This document shows, piece by piece, positions 49,919-59,017 of a stretch of 64,000 bases of DNA. A program made the position numbers and the translations under genes. The first letter of the stretch is position 1, and each line of letters opens with the position of its first letter. The stretch comes from an uncultured Caulobacterales bacterium (GTDB lineage Bacteria; Pseudomonadota; Alphaproteobacteria; Caulobacterales; Caulobacteraceae). The stretch lies in NCBI GenBank assembly GCA_903837135.1, contig CAILTK010000089.1, positions 1 to 64,000 on the forward strand, read 5' to 3'. The notes under the pieces were generated by a model. The model had not been told where the DNA came from, did not search any database, and saw nothing but the letters and a program-made list of their open reading frames with translations.

Positions 49919-51529
49919 GTGATCAAACTCAGCAATAACAGGCTCATGGCGGGCGCGGCCATGGGGCTGGTGGTGGCGGGCGGCGCGGTCGCCTTCACGA
50001 GCGCCAAGGCCGCGGGGCCGGTGAACATTCCCGCCACGGCGCCGGTGGGCGCGCCGCAATCCTTCGCCGACATCTTCCAGAAGGTCTCGCCGGCCGTGGT
50101 GTCGATCGACATCACCGGGCGCGCCAGCCCGAGCGAGGTGGCGATGATGCGCGGCCAAGGCGGTCAGGGCGAGGGCGATGATCAGGGCGGCGCGGGCCAG
50201 GGCCTGCCGTTCCCCTTTCCGTTCCAGCTGCCGCCGGGCTTCTCGTTCAAGCGTTATGGCCAGGGCCAAGGCGCGCCGGGCCTGGGCCAGCAGCCGGACG
50301 GCCGCGACCTGCCGAAGATCCAGGCCTCGGGCTCGGGCTTCTTCATCTCGGCGGACGGCTATATCGTCACCAACAACCATGTGGTCGAGCACGCCGACAC
50401 CATCACCGTGCGCACCGCCGATAAGCGGGTCCTGAAGGCGCACCTGATCGGCCGCGACCCGACCACCGACCTGGCCGTGGTCAAGGTGGACGGCGGCAAT
50501 CACCCGTTCGTCTCGTTCGAGGAGTCGGCCAAGCCGCGGGTGGGCGACTGGGTGGTGGCCGTGGGTAATCCGTTCGGCCTCGGCGGCACGGCCACGGCCG
50601 GGATCGTCTCGGCCCTCGGCCGGGAGAACGTCGACGACACCCGGCTGGTCGACTACATGCAGATCGACGCGCCGATCAACCGCGGCAACTCCGGCGGCCC
50701 GACCTTCGACGTCTACGGCCGGGTGGTGGGGGTCAACACCGCCATCTTCTCGCCCTCGGGCGGTTCGGTCGGCATCGGCTTCGACATCCCTGCCGACGTG
50801 GCGGCCAGCATCACCCGGCAGATCATCGCCGGCGGCAAGGTCTCCCACGGCTATATCGGCGCCACCATCCAGGGCGTGACGCCGGAGATGTCGGCCAGCC
50901 TCGGCCTCAAGACCACCGACGGCGCCATCGTCGCCGCCCTGACCGACGGCGGCCCGGCGGAAAAGAGCGGCATGCGCATCGGCGACGTGGTGCTGGCGGT
51001 GAACGGCAAGACCGTGTCCTCGGCCAACGACCTCACCCGCCAGGTGGCCTTCTCGCATCCGGGCGACGTGCTGCGTCTGGCGGTGCTGCGCGACGGCAAG
51101 CGGATCGACGTCGACCTGCACGCGGGCCTGCGGCCGTCCGAGGCCCAGATCGCCCGCATGGCCAACGGCGGCGGCGGCGGCGATGACGAGGATGGCGCGG
51201 ACGGCGGCGCGGGCAGGGCCTCCGGACCGCGCGTGCTCGGCATGGGGCTGGCCAAGCTCGATCAGGCCGAACGGCAGCGCTTCAGCGTGCGGCCCGGCGT
51301 GAGCGGGGTGGTGGTCGAAAGCGTCGGCGAGAACTCCGACGCGGTCGACAAGGGGCTGAAGGCCGGCGACGTGATCGTCAAGGCCGGCGCCCACGCGGCG
51401 ACCCAGCCCTCGGACGTGGCCGCCGCAGTGGCCGAGGCCAAGCGCGACGGCCGCAAGTCGGTGCTGCTGCTGGTCAGCCGCGACGGCCAGACCGTGTTCG
51501 TCCCGGTCGACCTCGACAAGCTGGGATAG
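49919..51529 (+). CDS. DegP/HtrA-type periplasmic serine protease
   Basis: The GTG start at 49919 has GAGG upstream. The 536-residue product has a signal sequence or anchor at residues 8-32, a trypsin-like domain with the triad H154 (TNNHVVEHA), D184 (TTDLAVVKV) and S258 (GNSGGP), and two PDZ domains (about 285-370 and 415-530). A long Gly/Gln-rich LA-type loop (residues 78-130) is characteristic of DegP and lets subunits interlock. It degrades or refolds damaged envelope proteins. Upstream of it there is a 209-base gap; no stress-sigma promoter can be named with confidence. Confidence 0.93.
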   Translation: MIKLSNNRLMAGAAMGLVVAGGAVAFTSAKAAGPVNIPATAPVGAPQSFADIFQKVSPAVVSIDITGRASPSEVAMMRGQGGQGEGDDQGGAGQGLPFPFPFQLPPGFSFKRYGQGQGAPGLGQQPDGRDLPKIQASGSGFFISADGYIVTNNHVVEHADTITVRTADKRVLKAHLIGRDPTTDLAVVKVDGGNHPFVSFEESAKPRVGDWVVAVGNPFGLGGTATAGIVSALGRENVDDTRLVDYMQIDAPINRGNSGGPTFDVYGRVVGVNTAIFSPSGGSVGIGFDIPADVAASITRQIIAGGKVSHGYIGATIQGVTPEMSASLGLKTTDGAIVAALTDGGPAEKSGMRIGDVVLAVNGKTVSSANDLTRQVAFSHPGDVLRLAVLRDGKRIDVDLHAGLRPSEAQIARMANGGGGGDDEDGADGGAGRASGPRVLGMGLAKLDQAERQRFSVRPGVSGVVVESVGENSDAVDKGLKAGDVIVKAGAHAATQPSDVAAAVAEAKRDGRKSVLLLVSRDGQTVFVPVDLDKLG

Positions 51530-51659
51530 GACATCTCGGAGAGCCTTCGCCTCCGGCGCGGGGATGGAGGCGCTCCGTTCCCGTTCGGGGCCCTCTCCAG
51601 GGGATTGACCCGTCGCGCCTGCGCCCCTTCTAGTCGGGCGTGGCGTTCGGGGGCGATGG

Positions 51660-52586
51660 ATGACGGTAATCGACGCGGGGGACGTCGGCGGCTTTCTGAG
51701 GCCCGGCCGTCGGCTGCGCCTGCGAACCCTGGCCTGGATGGCGGTCCTGGCCGGTGTGGTGGGCGGCCTGGCTTATGTCGAGCCTGTGACGCGGATGGCC
51801 CTGCACCGTTCGCTGTTTCCCTCGCGGCCGTTGGGAACCATGCTCGGCGTGGCGCTCGCCTACGCGGCCTATGTCGGCGCCGTCTGGCGGTTCGAGCGGC
51901 GGCGGCCGACCGAGCTCGCGCTTCTCAGGGCGCCGGAGGAGGGGCTCTACGGCCTGGCCATCGGCGCCGCCCTGGCCGCGGTGGTGTTCCTGATCCTGGA
52001 GCGCGCGGGCGCTTACAGCCTCAGTCCGGGCGGCGAGCCCTACTGGCTCCGGTCGGTCGCCCGGGCGCTCTGCACCGGCCTCGCCGTGGAGCTGCTGTTT
52101 CGCGCGGTGATCTTCCGCCTCCTGATGCGCGCCATCGGACCGTGGTGGGCGCTCGCGGCGTCGGCGGTCCTTTTCGGGGCGGCGCCGCTGATGACCCCGC
52201 ACGCCAGCTGGCTGGCGGCGGCCGCGATCGCGGTCGAGGCGGGCATGATGCTGGCCGCCTTCTATCTGATCACCGGCCGGATCTGGCTGGCGGTGGGCGT
52301 GCACGCGGCGTGGACCTTCACCCTGGGGAACATTTTCGGCGCCGCGATCGCGGGCCAAGGCGAGGTCGGCGCCCTCTACCTGGCCATCCTCGACCGCCGC
52401 CGCCCTGATTGGCTCACCGGCGGCGACTTCGGACCGGAAGCCTCCCTGCCGGCCCTGCTGGTTGGGTTGGCGGTGTTCGGCGTCGCGCTGCTGGTCTGGC
52501 TGAGGCGCCGGCGGGGGCCGGCGATCATCGTGCGGCGGGCGCCGTCCGAGGCAGGGGACGCCGCGCTGGAGCTGGCGGCGCCGTAG
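51660..52586 (+). CDS. CPBP-family intramembrane glutamic endopeptidase-like protein
   Basis: The 308-residue protein has about eight membrane helices. The conserved motifs are ELLFRAVIFRLL (in place of the usual EExxxR), LFGAAPLMTPHASWL and VGVHAAWTFTLGN, as in CPBP/CAAX proteases such as Rce1 and its bacterial relatives. The second Glu of the EE pair is Leu here, so catalytic competence is uncertain. Substrate unknown. It follows the DegP-type gene by 130 bases. Confidence 0.82.
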   Translation: MTVIDAGDVGGFLRPGRRLRLRTLAWMAVLAGVVGGLAYVEPVTRMALHRSLFPSRPLGTMLGVALAYAAYVGAVWRFERRRPTELALLRAPEEGLYGLAIGAALAAVVFLILERAGAYSLSPGGEPYWLRSVARALCTGLAVELLFRAVIFRLLMRAIGPWWALAASAVLFGAAPLMTPHASWLAAAAIAVEAGMMLAAFYLITGRIWLAVGVHAAWTFTLGNIFGAAIAGQGEVGALYLAILDRRRPDWLTGGDFGPEASLPALLVGLAVFGVALLVWLRRRRGPAIIVRRAPSEAGDAALELAAP

Positions 52587-52674
52587 GCGGATATGGGCTT
52601 CCGAAGGCCGGGCGCGCGGATTCGCGTCAGGCCGGGTCCACTTTGGCCTGGGATGATCTAGGCTGGACACGCCC

Positions 52675-52857
52675 ATGACCGCCGCCGTCCCCGATCCGCC
52701 CACGCGACCCGAGCCCTACGAGTGCTGCAATCGCGGTTGCTGTCCCTGCATCTTCGACTACTACGACGACGCGCTCGCGCGCTGGAAGGCGCTGGTCGCG
52801 GCGCGCGGACTGGATCCCGAAAGCCTGCTCGCGCTGCGGGCGCCCGGGGCCGACTGA
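52675..52857 (+). CDS. Small Cys-rich oxidoreductase-like domain protein
   Basis: The 60-residue protein has the motif PYECCNRGCCPCIFDYYDDAL (given here as its cysteines C17, C18, C22, C23 and C25 plus the D-Y pair). It matches the oxidoreductase-like N-terminal domain found alone in small bacterial proteins. The cysteines could bind a metal cluster or zinc. It probably forms a small cytoplasmic protein of unknown role. Confidence 0.8.
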   Translation: MTAAVPDPPTRPEPYECCNRGCCPCIFDYYDDALARWKALVAARGLDPESLLALRAPGAD

Positions 52858-52979
52858 CCTTCGCGGGGCCTTGCCGGGCAATGGCGCGAGCGCTGTCTTT
52901 TTGCGCTGTCTGACGGGCTTGTGATTCCGGTCCGGCGCCAGGTTCGCTAGAACCCGAAGCTTCACCGGGAGACCACAGC

Positions 52980-53801
52980 ATGGGTACGATCACCACGGCG
53001 GACGGGACGAGCCTGTTCTACAAGGACTGGGGCGCGGGCCCTGCGATCATGTTCCACCACGGCTGGCCTTTGTCGGCCGACGACTGGGACGCGCAGATGC
53101 TGTTCTTTCTCGAGAAGGGCTTTCGGGTGATCGCCCACGACCGGCGTGGTCACGGGCGTTCGACCCAGACCGCCACCGGCAACGACATGGACACCTATGT
53201 CGCCGACGTCGTGGCCCTGACCGATGCGCTCGACCTCAAGGATGCGGTGCACGTCGGCCATTCCACCGGCGGCGGCGAGGTGGCGCGCTATGTGGCGCAG
53301 GCCAAGCCCGGCCGGGTGTCCAAGGCGGTGCTGGTCAGCGCGGTGCCGCCGATCATGCTCAAGACCGAGGCCAATCCGGGCGGCCTGCCGATCGAGGTGT
53401 TCGACGGCTTCCGCGCCCAGCTCGCCGCCAACCGGGCCCAGTTCTACCGCGAGGTGCCGATGCCCTTCTACGGCTTCAACCGGCCGGGGGCGAGCGTGCT
53501 CGACGGGGTGGTGGACAACTGGTGGCGGCAGGGGATGATCGGCGGGGCCAAGGCCCACTACGACTGCATCAAGGCCTTCTCGGAGACCGACTTCACCGAA
53601 GACCTCAAGAAGATCACCGTACCCACCCTGGTGATGCACGGCGACGACGACCAGATCGTGCCCATAGCCGACGCCGGCCTTCTGTCCGCCAAGCTGATCC
53701 CCAACGCCCAGCTGAAGGTCTATCCCGGCTATCCGCACGGCATGCTGACCGTCCACGCCGACGTGCTGAACCCGGACCTCTTGGCGTTCATCCAGGGGTG
53801 A
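52980..53801 (+). CDS. Alpha/beta hydrolase (arylesterase/non-haem chloroperoxidase type)
   Basis: The 273-residue protein has GGGAGA upstream. The sequence follows the arylesterase/cofactor-free haloperoxidase family: [20 protein letters not shown] (oxyanion hole), [23 protein letters not shown] (nucleophile Ser), HGDDDQIVP (Asp) and YPHGML (His). It is cytoplasmic and probably acts on small esters. The gene ends before a hairpin and a repeat element. Confidence 0.92.
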   Translation: MGTITTADGTSLFYKDWGAGPAIMFHHGWPLSADDWDAQMLFFLEKGFRVIAHDRRGHGRSTQTATGNDMDTYVADVVALTDALDLKDAVHVGHSTGGGEVARYVAQAKPGRVSKAVLVSAVPPIMLKTEANPGGLPIEVFDGFRAQLAANRAQFYREVPMPFYGFNRPGASVLDGVVDNWWRQGMIGGAKAHYDCIKAFSETDFTEDLKKITVPTLVMHGDDDQIVPIADAGLLSAKLIPNAQLKVYPGYPHGMLTVHADVLNPDLLAFIQG

Positions 53802-53807
53802 GAAAGG

Positions 53808-53837
53808 CTGGCGCGCGCAGAAGGTCGCGCGCGCCAG
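53808..53837. terminator. GC hairpin after the hydrolase gene
   Basis: CTGGCGCGCGC at 53808-53818 pairs with GCGCGCGCCAG at 53827-53837 around an 8-base loop, six bases after the stop. No T-tract follows. Confidence 0.55.
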
Positions 53838-53850
53838 CGTCGCCGCCAAA

Positions 53851-53969
53851 CGTCGTCGTCCCGGAAAGCCCGCAGGGCGTGTCCGGGACGCGCCAGGCTT
53901 TGGCGGAGCGGATTGCTTGTGGGCGCCTGGACCCCGGACAAGCGCTCCGCGCTTTCCGGGATGACGACG
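53851..53969. repeat. Intergenic inverted repeat of the GTCCCGG family
   Basis: The ends at 53851-53869 and 53951-53969 match as inverted repeats over 18 of 19 bases (GTCCCGGAAAGC and its complement). A further imperfect GTCCGGGAC/CCCCGGAC block lies inside. It sits between the convergent hydrolase and ABC permease genes. Confidence 0.7.
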
Positions 53970-53985
53970 GGGGTTGTATCCGGCC

Positions 53986-54945
53986 TCAGATCGGTTCGCG
54001 GCGGCGGCGGAGCCAGACGACGGCGGCGAGCATCAGGGCGGCGGCGATCAGGCCGAGCCAGAGGCCAGGGGTCGCGAGGAACCCGGCCAGGTCGATGTTG
54101 GCCAGCTCCAGGTGCGAGCCTTGCGACGGACGGAAGGCTGCGGCCGCCGCGCCGGTGATGCGGTACTTGATCAGGCCGCCGACGTAGCTGGTGGAGATGG
54201 CGACCCGTTCGAACAGGGCGAGCACCAGGGGCGGGGCGACGGCCCACAGGAAGGTCATGTTCTTGCTCCACGCCGAGACCAGCAGGAACCAGGCGTAGAC
54301 CGGCGCATACCAGAGCGACAGGGCGACCAGGCCGTAGATCAGCACCAGCGACCCCTCGCCGAACGGCAGGACCCGCCACAGGATGGTCGGATCCTGGCTG
54401 TGCAGCGTCAGGCCGATCAGACCGATCAGCATGGTGGCGAACTGGGCCACGGTGACAACCACGAACACCACCGCCGGGATCACCAGCATGGGCACCGCCG
54501 CCTTGGCCAGCACGCTGACGCGGTTCGACACCGGCAGGGACTTCCAGAACAGGATCGAGCGATCGCGCCGCTCGTTGAACAGGGCGCCCAGGCAATAGAA
54601 CAGGCCGACGATGACGCCGGTGATCGCCACGGCGCCGGCCATGATCTCGAACGGCAGGGCGGCCAGGAAGGCCGGGCTCACGGTCCGGTTGTGATGGCCG
54701 CTCTCGACTTCCGCATGTCCGACGACGCCGGTCTGGTTCTGATCGCCGCTGGTCCAGTGCATGGAGCCGCCGCCGCTGTGGCCGAGGGCGATCAGGAAGC
54801 CGACCAGGAGGATGCCGGCCACCACCATGGGCGCCAGATAGATCGACCGGCTCTCCCACAGCTCGCGGCGGACCGACCAGTAGAACGGCCGGGTGGCCCG
54901 CAGGGTCGCCGGCGCGGGCGCGGGGGTATCCAGGGACATGCTCAT
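53986..54945 (-). CDS. ABC-2 type transporter permease
   Basis: The 319-residue protein has about six membrane helices and an external loop between the first two (residues about 55-95). It starts at an ATG that overlaps the stop of the ATPase gene (ATGA), so the two are coupled. The organisation, together with a YtrA-type regulator first in the operon, is that of a YtrB/C-like exporter that responds to envelope stress or antibiotics. The transported substrate is unknown. Confidence 0.82.
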   Translation of the reverse strand: MSMSLDTPAPAPATLRATRPFYWSVRRELWESRSIYLAPMVVAGILLVGFLIALGHSGGGSMHWTSGDQNQTGVVGHAEVESGHHNRTVSPAFLAALPFEIMAGAVAITGVIVGLFYCLGALFNERRDRSILFWKSLPVSNRVSVLAKAAVPMLVIPAVVFVVVTVAQFATMLIGLIGLTLHSQDPTILWRVLPFGEGSLVLIYGLVALSLWYAPVYAWFLLVSAWSKNMTFLWAVAPPLVLALFERVAISTSYVGGLIKYRITGAAAAAFRPSQGSHLELANIDLAGFLATPGLWLGLIAAALMLAAVVWLRRRREPI

Positions 54946-55862
54946 GCGACCGCTCCTCGGTTGGCGCCGGGGTTGGCGCCGGATTTGGCGTAGGCGGTGT
55001 TGCGGCCGATCACGGCCACGAACAGGTCGGCGATGCTGGGGGTGCGCACCTCGCCGTACGGCGCGAGCGCCTCGGCGCCGACGCCGTCGAAGATCAGCAC
55101 GCTGCGGCCGAGGCCGGTGCGCTCGTCGATGGGACCGAGCGCACGGGCGGCGGCCAGCTGGTCGGGCGCGACGATCAGCTCGCGGAACCGGCCCTCGAAC
55201 GCCTCCATGCTGCAGTCGAGCACCTTCTGACCCCGGTTCAGGAACACCAGGTCGGTGAGGATGTACTGCACCTCCTCGACCTGGTGGGTGGTGACGATGA
55301 TCGTCCGTGAACGGTCGAAGTAGTCGTTGAGAAGGGTGTCGTAGAACTGTTTGCGATAGAGCAGGTCGAGCCCCAGGGTCGGCTCGTCGAGCACCAGGAG
55401 GCGCGCGTCGATGGCCATGACCAGGGCCAGATGAAGCTGCGCCACCATCCCCTTGGAAAGCTGGCCGATCTTGCTGCTGGCGCGGATGTCGGTGCGGGCG
55501 AGGAAGGCCTCGGCCTTGGCCCGGTCGAAGCGCGGGTGGACGCCGGCCACGTAGTCCACCGCGTTGGAGACCTTCATCCAGCGCGGCAGGACGGCCACGT
55601 CGGCGATGAAGCAGACGTCGCGCATCAGAAGGTCGCGCTCCTTCCACGGATCGCGACCCAGCACCTTGAGCTCACCCTCATAGGGAGCCAGGCCGAGGAT
55701 GGCGTTGAGCGCGGTGCTCTTACCGGCGCCGTTGGGTCCGATCAGGCCGAGGATGCGGCCCTCGCCGACCGTGAGGTCCAGGCCGGCCAGCGCCACGGTG
55801 GTCCCGAAGGTCTTCATCAGAGCCTTGGCCTGGATGACCGGAGTTGTTTGGTGGTCGGCCAT
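54942..55862 (-). CDS. ABC transporter ATP-binding protein
   Basis: The 306-residue ATPase has Walker A GPNGAGKS, a signature motif that is altered to QLSKGMVAQ, Walker B LLVLDEPTLGLD and the switch His in TTHQVEE. The start has GGGGAGGAC upstream. The last 80 residues are a C-terminal extension (RELIVAPDQLAAARALGP) seen in exporters of the CcmA/YtrB class. It forms the energy-coupling part of the transporter with the permease at 53986. Confidence 0.93.
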   Translation of the reverse strand: MADHQTTPVIQAKALMKTFGTTVALAGLDLTVGEGRILGLIGPNGAGKSTALNAILGLAPYEGELKVLGRDPWKERDLLMRDVCFIADVAVLPRWMKVSNAVDYVAGVHPRFDRAKAEAFLARTDIRASSKIGQLSKGMVAQLHLALVMAIDARLLVLDEPTLGLDLLYRKQFYDTLLNDYFDRSRTIIVTTHQVEEVQYILTDLVFLNRGQKVLDCSMEAFEGRFRELIVAPDQLAAARALGPIDERTGLGRSVLIFDGVGAEALAPYGEVRTPSIADLFVAVIGRNTAYAKSGANPGANRGAVA

Positions 55863-55864
55863 GC

Positions 55865-56236
55865 TCAGTCCTCCCCACGCGCCACGGGCGTGGCTTTCAA
55901 CAGGTCTTCGGCGGTCAGGCCGAGGCGCACGATGGTGGCCAGGATCTGCGGCCACTGCGTGTTCAGGAAGGTTTCGCGCTCGCTGGCCAGCAGAAGCTGG
56001 CGCGCGCCGGTATTGATGTACATGCCCAGCCCTCTTCGTTTCTCCACCAGCTTCTCGTCGACGAGGTCCTGGTAGGCTTTCTGCACGGTCAGCGGATTGA
56101 CCCGGTATTCGGCCGACACCGTGCGCACAGAGGGCAGGGGGTCGCCTTCCTTCAGCACGCCGTCCAGCATCATCGCCACCACATGGTCGCGCAACTGTCG
56201 GTAGATCGGCTGACTGTCATTCCACTCGATCGCCAT
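55865..56236 (-). CDS. GntR-family regulator, YtrA subfamily
   Basis: The 123-residue protein has the GntR winged helix (QPIYRQLRDHVVAMMLDGVLKEGDPLPSVRTVSAEYRVNPLTVQKAY, here described at residues 8-53) and only a short C-terminal dimer helix pair, as in the YtrA subgroup. It has no ligand-binding domain. It ends two bases before the ABC ATPase gene starts, and controls the operon in analogous systems. The start at 56236 was chosen for the GAGGGAG upstream and the standard family N-terminus (AIEWNDSQPIYRQ). Confidence 0.92.
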   Translation of the reverse strand: MAIEWNDSQPIYRQLRDHVVAMMLDGVLKEGDPLPSVRTVSAEYRVNPLTVQKAYQDLVDEKLVEKRRGLGMYINTGARQLLLASERETFLNTQWPQILATIVRLGLTAEDLLKATPVARGED

Positions 56237-56332
56237 GTGATCCACACTCCCTCGGTCGAACACGTGCACGCGGTGACGGGCATCGAGCTTTGACCTGCGA
56301 GTCTCATGCCTCACGTCGGTGAGGCGGTGTAT

Positions 56333-56350
56333 TAGTGAACCATAACACTA
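56333..56350. promoter_or_regulatory. Candidate operator of the GntR/ABC operon
   Basis: TAGTG at 56333-56337 and CACTA at 56346-56350 form a short inverted repeat with an 8-base spacer in an AT-rich patch about 100 bases upstream of the regulator start. YtrA-type proteins bind such spaced palindromes near their own promoter. The arms are short, so the assignment is weak. Confidence 0.35.
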
Positions 56351-56380
56351 TTGAAGGCGCAAGAGGTTTGTCGGCGGCGC

Positions 56381-56410
56381 AAAAAAGGGCCGCCCCTTGC
56401 GGAGCGGCCC
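56381..56410 (-). terminator. Rho-independent terminator of the third RcnB-like gene
   Basis: On the minus strand a 10-base GC stem (56401-56410 with 56387-56396, one G-T pair) with a 4-base loop is followed by six T residues (56386-56381). It lies 24 bases past the stop of the gene at 56434 and upstream of the GntR promoter. Confidence 0.88.
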
Positions 56411-56433
56411 GGTTCACCTGGGCGGCGTGGCGG

Positions 56434-56922
56434 TTAGAGCGGAGCGACCTGCATCACCGCGCCATTGGCGTTGTTGATCAAGAGCGCCTGCCCATCGACC
56501 TCGACCCAGTGGCAGCCGTAGGGCGCTGCGGCGAGGCCGTATTCGTAAGGGTCGCTCAGGTAGGCGTCCCAGTAGAGGGCGGGCAGGATGGCGCCGATCC
56601 CCCAGCCGCCGCGATAGCCGTAGCCGCCGCGAAATCCGACGCGATCGTCGCCGCCCCGGAAGCGGCCCCGATCGAAGCCGCCGCCGCGATCGCCGTAGTC
56701 GCCGCGAGATCCACCGCGATCGCCGCCGTCTCGGAAGCCGCCCCGATCGTCGCCGCTCCTGCCGAAACCGCCGCCGTGGAAGGCAGGAGCCGCCGCGCGA
56801 CCGCCGGAGAACCCGCCGTGGCCGCCAAAGCCTCCGGCATGCCCGCCGAGGCCCTGGGCCGACGCCGCCAGCGGCGTCGCCAGAAGCGCGGCGCCGGCGA
56901 TAAGGGTGAGAACCGTTTTCAT
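56434..56922 (-). CDS. RcnB-like secreted Gly/Arg/Asp-rich protein (third of three)
   Basis: The ATG at 56922 starts a signal peptide (KTVLTLIAGAALLATPLAASA). The 162-residue protein has a low-complexity middle made of GGDRGG/FRGG-type units. The C-terminal part reads LPALYWDAYLSDPYEYGLAAAPYGCHWVEVDGQALLINNANGAV, the RcnB-like ending shared with the proteins at 14562 and 15133. It has its own terminator and so is a single-gene unit. The function is not known. Confidence 0.75.
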   Translation of the reverse strand: MKTVLTLIAGAALLATPLAASAQGLGGHAGGFGGHGGFSGGRAAAPAFHGGGFGRSGDDRGGFRDGGDRGGSRGDYGDRGGGFDRGRFRGGDDRVGFRGGYGYRGGWGIGAILPALYWDAYLSDPYEYGLAAAPYGCHWVEVDGQALLINNANGAVMQVAPL

Positions 56923-57139
56923 TTCAACCTCCAGACTGGAGGCCAGGGCCCGCACCATGCGGACGAAGGTCTTTCAGTGGGGTTGGTTATAGAAGGGCGA
57001 GGCTGAGCCCAGGCTGAAGCGGCGGTTGTCTGGGGTTCATGTCCGCCCCCAAATCCGCCGGGTTGAGCGGATAATAATGTTCCGCGCCGTTTGACCTACC
57101 GTCCAGCGCTGGCGAATAATCCTTCCCGGAGGCGCGTCG
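56923..57139. promoter_or_regulatory. Divergent promoter gap
   Basis: These 217 bases separate the RcnB-like gene from the TPR gene and should contain both promoters. TAATAATG-type AT-rich bases near 57070 could be part of a -10. No other feature is recognised. Confidence 0.35.
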
Positions 57140-58807
57140 ATGCTGAAACTCTATGGGGCCCTGGTGTTGCTGGCCGCGGCGCCGGCCGCGGCGGGGCTGC
57201 AATCCACCGATCAGCCGGCCGCGCCGCCGCTGCAGATCTGCCACAGCAATTCGGTCAAGGAGGACGAGGTCCCGGGCCCGGCCAAGGCGATCCTCACCGG
57301 CTATGGGACCGGCGGCTTCACCATCCGCACGTCGAGTCCCCAGGCGCAGGCCTATTTCGATGACGGCATGCAACTGGCGCACGCCTTCGCGCACAAGGCG
57401 GCGATCGCGGCGTTCAAGCGGGCCGAGGTCGAGGATCCCACCTGCGCCCTGTGCGTCTGGGGCGAGGCCTGGTCGCGCGGCCCCACCATCAACTATCCGC
57501 TCGAGCCGAAGGATGAGGCCGAGCTCGCCGCCCTGGCCGACAAGGCGGCGGTGCTGGCGGCCGACGGCCCGCCCAAGGAGCGGGCGCTGATCGCGGCCCT
57601 GCAGAAGCGCTATCACGGCGGCGGCGGGGGCGGGCGGGGCGACGAGGCCTTCGCCGCGGCCATGGACGACCTGGCCAGGGCCAACCCGTCCGACAACGAG
57701 ATCGCCGTGGTGACGGCCGACGCCTGGATGATCCCGGTCACCAACGACGGCCACGGCCGGCTGCCCCGGGCGGTGGAGCTTCTGGAAGGGGCGTTGCAGC
57801 GCCAGCCGAAGGATACCGGGGCGATCCATTTCTACATCCACGCCACCGAGATGAGCGGCTTTGGGACCAGGGCCCTGCCGTACGCCGAGACGCTGCAGGC
57901 GCTGGCTCCGGCCGCCAGCCATCTCGTGCACATGCCCTCGCACACCTATTTCTGGTCGGGCCGCTACCGCCAGGCCGAGGCCTCCAACCTCGACGCGGTG
58001 GAGATCGACAAGGCCAACGCCGAACGGCTCAAGCCCAAGGACGGAGTGTTCGGCCTGATCTACCACGGCCACAACGTCCAGTTCGGCGAGGGCGCGGCGC
58101 TGATGGACGGCGACGGCAAGGGCGGGCTGGCGCTGGCCGCCACAGAGCTGACGGAGGTGGGCAAGGTCAAGCCCGACGAAAGCTTCAAGCAGGTCTGGCT
58201 CGGCACGGCCTACTTCGTGTACGGACGATATGGCTCCAAGGGCGAGGTCGCCGCCCTGCCGGACCCCGGTCCGAAGCTGGCCGTGGCCGACGCCATGTGG
58301 ATCTACGCCAAGGGCGAAGCGGCTTCCCGCGAGGGCGACGCGGCGGGGGTGAAGGCGCAGGCGGCGGCGCTTCAGGCGCTGCGTCCGGACATGAAGCCGT
58401 TCAAGGATTTCCGCCCGCAAGCTCAGGCGATGATCGATGTGGCGCGGCTGGTGCTGACCGGGCGGGCGGCGATGCTGGAGCAGCGCTGGAGCGACGCCGA
58501 AGCCGCCTACCGCAGGGCCGCCGAGATCCAGGAGGCCAAGCTCGGCCGCACCGCCGACCCGCCGGCCTGGTGGTATCCGGTGCGCCGCAGCCTGGCCGCC
58601 GCCCTTCTGGCGCAGGGGCGGACCCGGGACGCCGCCGCCGAGGCGCAGAAGGCCCTGAACCGCTGGGCCTACGACCCGATCGCCCTGCGCCTCCTGGCCG
58701 ACTGCGCCACCAAGGAGGGCCGGCCCGACGACGCCCGCCGCAACCTGACCTACGCCCGCGCCAACTGGACCGGCGACGTGGAGACCCTGCCGCTGAGCGC
58801 GCTCTAG
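57140..58807 (+). CDS. Secreted TPR-family protein with conserved histidine motifs
   Basis: The 555-residue protein has GGAGG upstream and a signal peptide (LKLYGALVLLAAAPAAAG). TPR-like helices run through most of the chain (for example AQAYFDDGMQLAHAFAHKAAIAAFKRA and WSDAEAAYRRAAEIQEAK). The conserved stretches FYIHATEMSG and LVHMPSHTYFWSGRY, with GEAWSRGPTINYP before them, occur in a family of periplasmic TPR proteins of unknown function. The clustered His and Glu residues suggest a metal site, but this has not been shown. No partner gene is apparent. Confidence 0.75.
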   Translation: MLKLYGALVLLAAAPAAAGLQSTDQPAAPPLQICHSNSVKEDEVPGPAKAILTGYGTGGFTIRTSSPQAQAYFDDGMQLAHAFAHKAAIAAFKRAEVEDPTCALCVWGEAWSRGPTINYPLEPKDEAELAALADKAAVLAADGPPKERALIAALQKRYHGGGGGGRGDEAFAAAMDDLARANPSDNEIAVVTADAWMIPVTNDGHGRLPRAVELLEGALQRQPKDTGAIHFYIHATEMSGFGTRALPYAETLQALAPAASHLVHMPSHTYFWSGRYRQAEASNLDAVEIDKANAERLKPKDGVFGLIYHGHNVQFGEGAALMDGDGKGGLALAATELTEVGKVKPDESFKQVWLGTAYFVYGRYGSKGEVAALPDPGPKLAVADAMWIYAKGEAASREGDAAGVKAQAAALQALRPDMKPFKDFRPQAQAMIDVARLVLTGRAAMLEQRWSDAEAAYRRAAEIQEAKLGRTADPPAWWYPVRRSLAAALLAQGRTRDAAAEAQKALNRWAYDPIALRLLADCATKEGRPDDARRNLTYARANWTGDVETLPLSAL

Positions 58808-58841
58808 GTTACGAAGGGCGCACTTACCGCTCTGCAGATTT

Positions 58842-58960
58842 TGGAGCGAGACTCATTAGACGGAACCACCCGAAGGACGTCTTCGCCGGGCTTGTCCCGG
58901 CGATCCAGGCTTCCTTGCGGCGGCGCGTCCTCGAGGCCCGGCAGGGGGGCCGGGCATGAC
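58842..58960. repeat. Dispersed intergenic repeat, copy B
   Basis: TGGAGCGAGACTC, then AGACGGAACC and GTCCCGGCGATCCAG with a CCCGG/CCGGGC hairpin, match copy A at 12312-12430 block by block. It lies between the convergent TPR and aldehyde dehydrogenase genes. Confidence 0.7.
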
Positions 58961-59017
58961 GGCGCGGGGTGAGCTTTCGAGGCGCTTCCGACCAAACGCA
59001 TCAAGCTCAAGGTCTAT

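Noticed and set aside
49706-51394. 562-codon minus-strand frame over the DegP-type protease
   Set aside because: Antisense of a protein with a complete serine protease triad and PDZ domains.
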